From Lactifluus volemus (Eukaryota; Basidiomycota; Agaricomycetes; Russulales; Russulaceae): a stretch of DNA of 64,000 nt. This document shows positions 43,130-52,516 of this stretch, one piece after another. Under the pieces are notes generated by a model, which did not search any database, was not told the DNA's origin, and saw nothing but the letters and a program-made list of their open reading frames with translations. The DNA lies in NCBI GenBank assembly GCA_022376515.1, contig WTXI01000144.1, positions 31,255 through 95,254 of the forward strand, written 5' to 3'. The first letter of the stretch is position 1, and each line of letters begins with the position of its first letter. The position numbers and the translations under genes are program-made.

Positions 43130-45136
43130 GTCAGCTTTGTTAGTCTTTCCAGGCTGGTGTACGATCTTCATGTTGTACTCCGCCATCTTTGGGATGTAGC
43201 GCGCCACCCGTCTACTAATCTTGTGGGCCTCCCGATAGTACTGGAGGTTTGCGTGATCGCTGACAACTGTAATGACGTGTGGGGAGCTTAGCAGGAGGTG
43301 TCGCCAATGTTCCAACCCTCGGATCATGGCCAATAGTTCCCGATCATGGATATCGTAGTTTCTTTGGCTTGGTTGAATGTTCGCGAGTAGTAGCCCACAG
43401 GGCGCAACTTCTGATCCTTGTCGGGTTGATGGAGAATCGCTCCACTGGCATATTGCGAAGCATCCACTTCTAAGACAAATGGCTCTGCCAGGTTAGGCCT
43501 CTGTAGGACTGGATCGCTAGTGACTGCCTTGATTAGTCGATCCACCGCCTGTGTACATTCTCTGTCCACTCGAACTTGGTGGTCTTTTTCAATAGGTTGG
43601 TTAGAGGTCTAGCGACATTGGCAAACCCTGGGATAAACTGCCGTTGGTAGCCCAAGACTCCGAGCGTACTGCGGACTTCTCGTACTGACTTCAGCTGGCG
43701 CGGCCACTCTTCTAGCCCGTGTTTCTTGCTAGGGTCGATGCGAATAGTGCCTTGGTCGATCACGTATCCCAGGAACTCGATTTCCCTTTTGGCGAACTGG
43801 CATTTCTCTGGTTTCAGGAAGAGCGACTCCTTTTCCAGAATCTCCAGATATTCTTTGGTGATTTGATCATGTAATTCTGGGTCGTCGGGGGTCACAATGA
43901 GGAAGTCGTCCAGGTACCAATGGACCCAGCGGGGGTATTTCTTTTTTAGGTTAGCAAAGATGCGATCCGCCATCCTCTGGAAGGTGGCAGGCGCATTGCA
44001 CAACCCAAAGGGCATGACTTTAGCTTCGAATAGCCCCTCATCCGTCTTCACTGCCGTGATCCATTGGCTATCTGGATGAATTCGAATGTTATAGTACCAT
44101 CCCTAATGTCAAACTTGGACATTAGTTTGGCATCTCCCATTTGATCAAGATTGTGTCGATGCGGGGGAGGGGATATACATCTTTCACCGTCCATTTGTTC
44201 ACTTTTCTATAGTCGTAGCTTCCCGTCCTGTTTCTTGATGTAGAAGAAAGGGCTGGACCACGCAGATTTCGACCTTGTGATGTATCCTTTGGCCTGCTGT
44301 TCTGTAAGGAACATTCTCATGGACTTGGTCTCTTCCGCCGTCAACTTGTAGGTTTTGCAATTGATGGTTTTTGGCGCGTCCGGCAGCAGGGTGATAACCA
44401 GGTCCTCTGGGCACGAAGGGGGAAAACGTTTTGCCTCTTCTTCCGAGAAGACTTTGGCATATTTTTGGAATTTCTCTGGGACCGCTATTTTGTTTTGCCC
44501 CTTCCCTTCTCGCTGTGCCCATTGCTGGCTGAAACTGGATTTGCACACTTTCATCCTTCGTGCTGCCCATTTTAACTTCCAACTTCGTCCCGTGGTGGAG
44601 AGTTTAATGGGTGGGCCTCGAACTTTTCCTTCCTTCCAATTGATCTGTGGGTCGAACTCCCGTAACCAGGGATACCCCAAGATAATTCGATCTTCGCCTA
44701 AATTTGTGATGTAAAAGATTTGTGCGGCTTCTCTGCGTCCCTTGAGGATGTTGAGGAGGCAGTAGCTGGTGATTTTACCGTCTTGATTCTCCGTCCCGTC
44801 TACATTGAACACCGTTCGTGGTTCCTGGAGGTCTATGGATCCCAGGCCTAGTTTTTCCACCATCCTTGGATCGATGAAGTTTTCTGTGGCACCACTGTCG
44901 AGTAATGCTTTTTCGGCAGCCGTCTTGGTCGCACTCGTGAACGATAGGGGAATGTCCAGTGTATTGGTTCTCGAGATACGACATATTTGAGTAAGACGGG
45001 CTCGCACCCAGGCTGCACAGGTCGAGCCATTCAAAAATCCTCTTCTTCTACCAGCCCTCCAAGGCGCCATTGAAGGCTCCTTTCCCAATCTTGGCTCTGA
45101 TGCTTCTGAGCATCTGGATGGGGTCTTCGTCGTCAC
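43130..45136 (-). pseudogene. Gyp2 protease, reverse transcriptase and RNase H, frameshifted
   Basis: The frame 45136-44207 has the aspartic protease (EKALLDSGATENFIDPRMVE, RIILGYPWLREFDPQ) and the start of RT (KGYITRSKSAWSSPFFYIKK). About 150 nt in another frame carry the middle of RT. The frame 44051-43533 has MPFGLCNAPATFQRM and the catalytic HWYLDDFLIV. RNase H continues at 43569-43130 in two frames (FVLEVDASQYASGAIL; VVSDHANLQYYR). At least three indels separate these parts. Confidence 0.85.
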
Positions 45137-46699
45137 CGACTTGCGTGGTTCGTCATCCTCCTTCTTGTTGACTCTAGCCCTGGGCTGCTGTGCGGTTTGG
45201 GATTGTTTTGTCCTTTCTTTTTAGGGCAATCCCTGGAGAGGTGGCCCTGCTCTTTGCAGAAGAAACACCGCCCCTCCCTTCTCAGCCTCTGCTTCTCGTC
45301 CGCCTTGGCTGAGTCAGTTCTAGTGACATCGATGTCCATGGCCCAAGGGTCTTTCTGAGGGGGGTTTCCTTCTTCTTGGCCATGAGTTGGCTGGCCCACC
45401 GGGGAACGTCCTTCCTGAAGCTTATTTCATGCTTCAATTGTTGGTATGCGTCGTGGTGCTGAGTGGCCAGCTCCTGCCAGCCTCTTAGGGTGTTTGGGTT
45501 GGCCCCACTTGTTTGAGCATGCTGGTGAGGAGCCCTAGGTCTAGTCCTCTCTTGTACATTCTGATGGTGCCATTGCTGTCGGCGTCCCATCCTGCCTTCT
45601 TCCTGAGACGATTAAATTCGGCCGTATACTGGGCCAGTTTCCTTTCTTCATCTCTAAGTGCTCCAGTTTGTGATTGCGTCGTCTTCTTCGTTAGTGTCTT
45701 TGAAGGCATCATCCAAAGCATCTTCGAAATTGATCCAGAGGATTTCTGCATTTTCCCCATGCTGGACCACTTCTTGCTCGATTGTGTCCAGGTAGTCTTG
45801 CACCCATGCTGACACCAAAGGTCCTTTGACCATCCCTAGCATCGTCATGACGCGATTGTAGGGGACGAGCATGTCGTCGTGGTTTCGATTGATGGCTTTG
45901 TACATCCTCCATTCGGTCTTGAAGACATCGTACAGACTCTTGTCTCCTTTGAACGGCGTAGGTGGAATCCCTTTAAGCCATTTCTTGGAGGGGCACTGGT
46001 TGGGCCCCGACTGCTGCCGCTGCTGCGCCTCCGCCCCCACCGCCCCCACCGCCACCACCGCCACCACCCCACCACCTCCACCTCCACCACCGCCCCACCA
46101 CCCTGGCTTGGTCCGGCCATTGCCGTGGTTTGGGTGGCTGGTCAGAGTTGCTGAGCGAGTAAACATGGGGGTTGGCGAAGTGATGCTAAGGGCACTCATG
46201 GCGTGGTCTATGGGGGTGACTGGTGTGATCACCTTGGCTCCTCTTTTCTTGCGTGGGCGGGGGTTCTCTGTTTTGGCTGTCATCAGAGGAGGAGTTTCCT
46301 CCTGCCGAATCTGTTGGGGGGATGTTGCTTCATCTCCATCCTCGCTCTCATCTTCACTGGCTTCTGATGTTTGCATGGACGGGGGGAGAGCTAGCTCATT
46401 GAGGATGTAATCGTACTTGGTGAACTTCATCGTAGGATCGGTCCAATATTCGCTGTTCGACCAATAGATGTTGTACCACCGGTTGTTGATGAATTCACAG
46501 GGGGACCTGTACTTGGTTCTTGATCCTTCCTCTTGTGGTAGGAGTGATAGGTTGTCGGTTTCTGGTAAAGTTGGTGCGTTTGTCTTCTGTCTTCCAAGAA
46601 TCTGATGCTTCCTTTCTGTTCGATGGTTAGGTCGTCGTCCTCTCTGGGAATGACTCTAGTTCCTAGGTCGTCTTCGTTTGTATCCCAGACAACGATCAA
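45133..46699 (-). pseudogene. Gyp2 Gag, frameshifted
   Basis: An N-terminal segment in one frame (VVWDTNEDDLGTRVIPREDD, up to about 46500) joins by frameshift to CEFINNRWYNIYWSNSEYW and FTKYDYILNELALPPS (46430-45654). The capsid region has TPFKGDKSLYDVFKTEWRMY and, after another frameshift, RKLAQYTAEFNRLRKKAGW. The zinc knuckle CFFCKEQGHLSRDC lies at about 45230-45280. A Gly/Val-rich run occurs at 46020-46110. Reading frames change at least three times, so no Gag is made from this copy as written. Confidence 0.75.
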
Positions 46700-47012
46700 A
46701 GACCCGTCGTTATTCCTGTCCAGCCTTGCGTATGAAAGGCATATGATCCCCCGGTAGATAGAGGATCAACGTGTTTCCTTGTTCAGATTGGAACAATTCT
46801 GTTCCTGCACCCAAGATTGTTTCTAAGTGCCCGATGGTGTGTACGCAGGAAATGCTGACTTCTTTCCAGCACCTTTGCTCTGATCTTCATTTGGCGTTAT
46901 ACTGTTTCTGTATTGCCTCGTTCTTGTTCAAGTGTGCGTCAATCAACAATTCTTTGATTCGCAGGTAGATTGGTTGTTGTAGATAGTCCCAGGTGGACAT
47001 CTACTAGGTGAG
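46700..47012 (-). other. Gyp2 leader and Gag upstream region
   Basis: Between the primer site and the first clear Gag frame. Part of it may still be Gag N-terminus in a shifted frame (LSYARLDRNNDGS near 46730), but no ATG is convincing. Confidence 0.4.
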
Positions 47013-47024
47013 AGCTTCGGCTTT
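47013..47024 (-). promoter_or_regulatory. Gyp2 self-priming primer-binding site
   Basis: AAAGCCGAAGCT on the minus strand sits directly at the inner edge of the 5' LTR. It is the exact complement of AGCTTCGGCTTT inside the LTR (47270-47259), which would be the 5' end of the transcript about 33 nt below a TATA box. This is the arrangement of Tf1-type self-primed elements. Confidence 0.7.
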
Positions 47025-47540
47025 TGTTACGGCTCGACTAGGGCCGGGTCCCAACTAGGGTTCTGGTTGTTCTGGTCTCTCCTAAGACCTGGGCTCAGGG
47101 ACACTCCAAGTGTCGACGCGCTGAGTCCTGTGGTGTTGTAGCACAACCACCAAGCTTCAATGACCCTACTAGGGCATATAGGAGGGTAAGAGAAGAGAGG
47201 AAAGGAGGAGAGGAGAAGTTCTGTCTTTTCTGGAGAGGGAAACAAGTCGATTTGAGTCAAAGCCGAAGCTGGGGTACAAGCTACCAGCTGAGGCCTACTT
47301 ATACAATGTACGCTAATTGTTCTACCAAACTAGGGTGGACAATAAGCAAGGAGTCAAGACAATAGAACGCGAGAACGATAGAGACTCAGAACAATAACAC
47401 TGGACTAACTGGGACAGACAATAGTGCAATCAGAACAAGAGGACAGTCAGCACAATAGAGACGATGTGGACGGGACGTCATCAGGATGAGTAAGCGGGTT
47501 AGGGAAGCATAAGGTCCAACGCGTCCTGCATTCCGTAACA
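47025..47540 (-). repeat. Gyp2 5' LTR
   Basis: 516 bp, TGTTACGG...CCGTAACA. It contains the TATA box and the 12-nt sequence complementary to the primer site. The outer edge cuts a DUF6533 gene at 47541. Confidence 0.92.
47296..47303 (-). promoter_or_regulatory. Gyp2 TATA box
   Basis: TATAAGTA on the minus strand, 33 nt upstream of the proposed transcript start at 47270. Confidence 0.55.
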
Positions 47541-48081
47541 CTATCTGAGATCCGGGAAAGAAAACATACAAATGCATTGATAATCGACCCCAAACCCAGT
47601 CCTGTAAGAAAACCAAGGATGAGGTGACTTCTGCCGTACAACGCGTAGATGTGGGCTTGGCAGAGGGCTCCATGAAGGTGATCAAAAATGTCAACGTCAG
47701 TGGGACAGGAGAAAGCGTTTCAGGCCATACCACTCGCGAGGGCCTGTAAGGCGATCATGAAGCCCTTGTGGTATGCATGGAAATCCCGACAACTATCGCG
47801 ACCATGATCTAGTGAGTATCTCATAGATATGCACATTGGAGAAACTTGCAGCTTTTCTCGGTCAAGATTACACATAATCAACCTTAAAGCAGGATAACAG
47901 ACGCACCGAGGGATCCCCTGAGACAAAATATGTTATGACAAACGGGAGGTGTTCGAGTACAGATAGGTAGCGATTTAGAAGACAAGCCAATGTGAACCAC
48001 CCCCATGGAGGCCATAGGAACTCGATTTCCTGGGGCAAAGTGAGCACATAGTCGTAATATAGAATCACTAAAGTCCAAGTA
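47541..48081 (-). pseudogene. DUF6533-type membrane protein copy A, exon 3 onward
   Basis: The N-terminal conserved block is YYDYVLTLPQEIEFLWPPWG, then WFTLACLLNRYLSVLEHLPF, the pattern of the DUF6533 family of multi-pass fungal membrane proteins. A later exon has HIYALYGRSHLILGFLTG. It is cut at 47541 by the Gyp2 LTR and separated from its exons 1-2 (58621-58765) by the TIR element. A one-base loss just after the exon 3 start (GGACTTTAGTG) shifts the frame relative to copy C. The gene is dead. Confidence 0.8.
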
Positions 48082-48084
48082 CAT

Positions 48085-48109
48085 CAGCAATTGTCCATGT
48101 TGCTTAATG
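48085..48109 (+). repeat. TIR, left
   Basis: Begins CAGCAATTGTCC and runs into the first TGCTTAA word. It is the exact reverse complement of 58539-58563 over 25 bp. Confidence 0.9.
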
Positions 48110-48260
48110 TGTGCTTAACGTGCTTATTAAGCACGTTAAGCACAAATTAAGCACAAAACGATTAAGCAGGTTAACGCCACCCTGGTGCTTAATTAAGCAC
48201 CATTCTGCTTAATTGTGCTTGATTAAGCACAATCTGCTTGATCAAAGACTCATCTAAGTG
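48101..48260. repeat. Subterminal TTAAGCA repeats and a 33-bp palindrome
   Basis: Ten or so copies of TGCTTAA or its complement occur here. 48111-48143 is a near perfect palindrome: 16-bp arms beginning GTGCTTAACG around a single T. Confidence 0.8.
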
Positions 48261-48480
48261 ACTTTAAGCACATCTTAATCACAATTCAAACAGTGCTAAA
48301 TGGCTTTCAAAACATTTTTAATCACACCAAACTTTTAGGCACCACATTAGTATATTTAAGAGACAACTAGCTACAACATGAATGACTATCAATCTACTGT
48401 GATACTGAAAGGCAAGAAGATAATGATAGAGTTGGAACTGAGATGGTGTGGTGCGAGTAGATGACGGAGATGGGATGACG
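48261..48480. other. AT-rich interior of the TIR element
   Basis: No gene or further repeat seen beyond scattered TTAA words. Confidence 0.4.
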
Positions 48481-48700
48481 GGCTCAAGCTCCGAGTCAGG
48501 AAGCGAGCAGCATGAGGCTCAAGCTCTGTGAGCAAGCGGCGTCGGACTCGAGCTGTGTGAGCAAGCGTCATGGGATCCGAGCGAGCGGCGTCGGGCTCGA
48601 GCTGTGTGGGCGAGCGTCGTGGGATCCAAGCGAGCGGCATCGGGCTCGAGCTTGTGTGGAGCGAGCAGTGAGACTCGAGCTCCATAAGCGAGCATTTGTC
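48481..48700. repeat. GC-rich minisatellite of about 50-bp units
   Basis: Repeats of a unit containing CGGCGTCGGGCTCGAGCTGT and GTGGGATCCAAGCGAG, about four imperfect copies. It makes long open frames on several strands that I do not regard as genes. Confidence 0.65.
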
Positions 48701-48778
48701 GGAACGGTTTCGTGATGGCGTGCGTGCCGCCAGGGCCGTGTTTGACGCGAGGATAGCATGTTGTTGCGATGGTGGCAC

Positions 48779-49388
48779 TGTTATGGACTGACACGTGTTT
48801 GCTGACTCATACTATACATTTTCGGACTGATGACTCATTTCTGCTGACTCCCTTGCTTATGTGAAAGGACTGCCGATCGCTTTGTTTCAGATCGCTTACT
48901 TATTTCTCTCACGATACAGCCTCACACAGCACCGCACAGCCGCAAGCAACAGCCACATGCACAGGATGACTCGCTGATTCCTGAAACATGTTTCAAGCCC
49001 TGAAAGCTGTACGAAGGTCACAGCCCCTACGGCTGTGCACATAGCCTCGTCTTCTTGTATATAAAACCTGTACTTTCTGCCCTAGAGACCTTAAGTCTCA
49101 GTTTTGTTTCGCAATCCAAGTCCTTCTATCTATTAGAACCTTGTCTTGCCTAGAAGCATTCGACCTGAGAGAACCCTCTTTTGACATCACTCTTCACGAC
49201 TTCTTGACACTTTGGTCTCACCCTGAGCCCAAAAGCCCTTGATCTCTGAAACGCTCTTGACTTAGTCGTTTACTAAGTCTCGTCTTTTATCGAACCCTTG
49301 ATCTTGACTTGCACGTCTTGCAAGTCTCGCTCTTGACTTTACGAACGATCGTACACTTCGTACAAAGGTCCCACTTGGAACCTTAACA
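48779..49388 (+). repeat. Solo LTR of the Gyp3 family
   Basis: 610 bp, opposite in orientation to Gyp3. It begins TGTTATGGACTGACACGTG, ends CCTTAACA, and has TATATAAAACC at 49058-49068 followed by AAGTCTCAGTTTTG. It is flanked by a perfect 5-bp duplication GGCAC (48774-48778 and 49389-49393). This is a former full insertion reduced by LTR-LTR recombination. Confidence 0.92.
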
Positions 49389-49393
49389 GGCAC

Positions 49394-50805
49394 AGTAGGT
49401 AGAGGTGTCAGGCGATGTACACAGGGCGACGTGGGAGTGGCCGGCAGTGGGTCAAGGGTTACCGTCCATCGTGTCCCTACCTGTTTCCATCTCCGGCGAC
49501 GGCAGTGGTGCACGGGTGCCCTCTTGGGGCACACGTGATAGTGGTAAATGCCTGTTCTCTATCATCGTGGGGCTTGCATCCATAAGGGTGGAAGCGTAGC
49601 CACTCAGGTGTAGATTGGCCGCTTGGCAATGGGATGGGTGACAGCCGTAACAGATGCCCGTGCTGAAGGGGGAACAAGGGCACCGGTGCGACGACGGCGC
49701 GGCTCGATGAGAAGGGGGCGTTTGAGTCCCGGGGGCTGTGGTTTCTTCAGCGGAAATTGTAGGAAACATTTCCCCCCCCTTGCAAAGAATCTAGAGGCAT
49801 CGACGAGAGTGGCTTCGATGTGCGTAGCGCCGTGGTGCTTGTCAGGGCAACGGTTGCTGAGGCTTCTCGGGACGGGAAGCGTGAAGGAGGTCCACGATCG
49901 GACTTGAGAAGCCTACTCGTGGACAGCTAGCGAGCGATTGATAGGAAGGAGGGAGGGAGGGAAAGGACCTGGGAGGTGGGGTGCGGCCTTAGCGTTCTTC
50001 GTCGGGTTGAGAACGGTGGTGGTCTCGAGCTCGATTTGGGAGCGGGGAATGTTAGAGGTAGTCCGGGAGGAAGCACAGGAGGAGGAAGCGAAAGCGGGGG
50101 AGGAGGCGCAAGAAGCGGAGGCGGCAGTAGTGGTGGAGGCATAGGAGGCAGAGACAGAGGCGGAGGAAGCAGAGGGCAGAGGAAGAGGAGAGGAAGCGTC
50201 ATCAGAGCGTGTTGGGGTGGGGTGGGCAGCGTTATAAGGCGTTGGGGCGGGTGGATGCGAGAAATATGACGAATTAGAAAAAAAATTAGTGTTAGAAGTG
50301 GAAATAAAAAAAGTTGCGACGCACCCAGGCCATGCTTATAAACAACGGCGTTGCAGCGGCAAAGGAACACGCTGCTGCTGTTGCAGCGATGGCAGCAGGG
50401 ACGGGGTTCCAGAGGGTGAGACATAGTAGCGACAGAAGGCAGAAGAGCCTGAAGAGGCAACACAGGTGACAAAAGTGGCGACGAGATGACCATGTTGAAG
50501 CAACGAGAGGGAGGGAGTGTTGGAAACGAGGGCCGAGGCACGTCAACATCGGGAAAGAACATGCACGTGATTTGTGCATTGGCACAACTTAGCGAAATTT
50601 TCATGAATCACGACTTGCAAACTTTTTTAGACAGATTAGTTAAATTATGTAAATTAAGTTTTTTGCTTAGCACAATTAAAAACCCCTTAAATTTTCATTA
50701 GTTGCTTAAATATGTTGGGTGTGCTTAATGTCAGTCTTAATTGTGCTGAGCATACTGAGCATGCTTAATGCCAGTCTTAATTGTGCTGAGCATGTTGAGC
50801 CTGCT
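49394..50805. other. Interior of the TIR element, no recognised gene
   Basis: Low-complexity, Ser/Pro/Ala-coding on the minus strand (49930-50250), then an AT-rich end with further TGCTTAA words (50640-50805). A 225-codon minus frame (49927-50604) exists, but another frame over the same stretch is equally open and equally biased. I cannot support a transposase. Confidence 0.5.
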
Positions 50806-51409
50806 TGTTAAGGTTCCAAGTGGGACCTTTGTACGAAGTGTACGTTCGTTCGTGAAGTCAAGAGCAAGTCTTGCAAGACGTGCAAGACAAGATCAAAGGT
50901 TCGATAAAAGATGAGACTTAGTAGACGACTAAGTCAAGAGCGTTTCAGAGGTCAAGGGCTTTGGGCTTAGGGATAAGACCAAAGTGTCAAGAAGTCGAAG
51001 AGCGTGATGTCAAGAGGGTTCTCTCAGGTCTGATGCTTCTAGGCAAGCAAGGTTCTAATAGATAGAAGACTTGGATTGCGAAACAAAACTGAGACTTAAG
51101 GTCTCTAGAGCAGAAAGTACAGGGTTTATATATGAGAAGACGAGGCTATGTGTACAGCCATATGGGCTGTGACCTTCGTACAGCTTTCAGGGTTTGAAAC
51201 ATGTTCCAGGAATCAGCAAGTCATCCTGTGCATGTGGCTGTTACTTGCGGCTGTACGGTGCTGTGCAAGGCTGTTCGTAAGAAAATAAGTAAGCGATCTG
51301 AAACAAAGCGATCGGCAGTCCATTCGCATAAGCAAGGGAGTCAGCAGAAATGAATCAGCAGTCCGAAAATGTACAGTATGAGTCAGCAAACACGTGTTAG
51401 TTCATAACA
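50806..51409 (-). repeat. Gyp3 3' LTR
   Basis: 604 bp. On the minus strand it is preceded by a purine-rich tract (GACGGGGGATGG, 51410-51421). Confidence 0.93.
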
Positions 51410-51443
51410 CCATCCCCCGTCTAAGGTGCAGTCCCACCTGCAT

Positions 51444-52409
51444 TCACTCACGATCAGCAGCATAGTCCCAGTCACTCATCTCCGCGTTGATCCAGCCAGA
51501 CGTGGAGCGATCGACACCGTGGCCATACCAGAGGTAAGCCTTCTTGTCGTCGGTGTACGGGCACGACCAATGCCAGTGAGGATGTTCTAAGGGGACTCTA
51601 CAAGAGTCTCCGAACTTGCATTGCTGGTGGGGTTCATGACACGAAGGGCCTGGATGGCCGTAGTCAGCACACCACTCACACCATTGGTGGAGGGGGCACT
51701 CGACGTAGAGGTGCCCGGGGTTTCGTCGCTTGCATCGACCACAATAGGGCGTGTGCGTGATCCTGGCTGCGGCACTATCAGCGGCGGTTCCACTGCTACT
51801 ATTGACGACCCGTTCCATGCAAGTCTTGCAGTGAAGGGCACCCTCGCCGTCATGAATTGTACTCCCTGGCCACTGGTCGTCGTTAATGTCGCCGTCATTA
51901 TCAAATGCCCATCCGAGTTCGTCGTCCTGGATAGGGGAGATAGATGAGGCGGGCGAGTCGCGGACGTTAGAGGTCGGTGAGCTTGGTAAGGAGGGTAGTT
52001 GGTTGTTTGGCGGGGAGGGGGCGGCGTCGCTCCGCGGGAGTCCACCAAAATCGGGGAGGTCCTCGTGCCACGTTGGCGATGCGAGGACGGGGAGTGGGGT
52101 CCGCGGGTGGTCAGAGGTAGGTGTGAGGTAGTCCCAAAGCGAACTCGTCGGTTTGGGTTGCTGTATGGCCCATGCTGCGAACTCGCAGGCCTGGAAGAGC
52201 GATTCTCTAAGGGCGTCGTCGAGCGGGGTAATTCGCGGGTATAAGGTGGGAGAACGGGGGTCGGGGATCGGTTTCTCTGACGCCGTGTATAGGTCACTGG
52301 GATAAACGGTGGAGAGGCCGTACGATGATTGGTAGATGAACGATGATGGGTGGACTGGGCGGATGGGACGTGGTGCGGGTAGGTCATATTGGGCTGGGAC
52401 ATGTTGCAT
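51444..52409 (-). CDS. Gyp3 accessory ORF: Cys/His-rich zinc-binding protein
   Basis: Intact; 321 residues from the first ATG (52409), 107 nt after the integrase stop. The frame is open 33 codons further upstream, but only from a TTG. Residues 1-190 are Pro/Ser-rich with one helical block (LDDALRESLFQACEFAAWAI). The last 110 residues carry a dense Cys/His array: HCKTCMERV, YCGRCKRRNPGHLYVEC, HQWCEWCADYGHPGPSC, HQQCKFGDSC and HWHWSCPY. Several zinc sites, partly CCCH-like, would fit. It ends 35 nt before the LTR. No family is recognised; RNA or DNA binding for the element is a guess. A 271-codon frame (52402-51587) overlaps it. Confidence 0.8.
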   Translation of the reverse strand: MQHVPAQYDLPAPRPIRPVHPSSFIYQSSYGLSTVYPSDLYTASEKPIPDPRSPTLYPRITPLDDALRESLFQACEFAAWAIQQPKPTSSLWDYLTPTSDHPRTPLPVLASPTWHEDLPDFGGLPRSDAAPSPPNNQLPSLPSSPTSNVRDSPASSISPIQDDELGWAFDNDGDINDDQWPGSTIHDGEGALHCKTCMERVVNSSSGTAADSAAARITHTPYCGRCKRRNPGHLYVECPLHQWCEWCADYGHPGPSCHEPHQQCKFGDSCRVPLEHPHWHWSCPYTDDKKAYLWYGHGVDRSTSGWINAEMSDWDYAADRE

Positions 52410-52516
52410 AAAGCGAATTGTGAGAGAGGTAGGTAAAGGTGGTGTGGTGGTGGTGGTAGTTGTAGTGGTGGGGATGAAAGTTGGTGATGTCGTCTCTTGC
52501 TGAAGCAAGAGGGTTC

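Larger units (their letters stand above)
39814..47540 (-). mobile_element. Ty3/gypsy LTR retrotransposon Gyp2, decayed
   Basis: LTRs at 39814-40336 and 47025-47540 begin TGTTACGG and end CCGTAACA. Minus-strand order is Gag, protease, RT, RNase H, integrase, chromodomain, then a Cys/His accessory ORF, as in Gyp1 and Gyp3. Many frameshifts break gag and pol. The LTRs differ by several substitutions and indels, including a 9-nt duplication in the left copy, so it looks older than Gyp1 and Gyp3. The flanks do not match (GTTGC left, CTATC right): the left flank is LINE and the right flank is a DUF6533 gene. Confidence 0.92.

Noticed and set aside
49927..50604. 225-codon frame inside the TIR element, considered as transposase
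   Set aside because: Low-complexity Pro/Leu translation, no catalytic motif, and another frame over the same bases is equally open.
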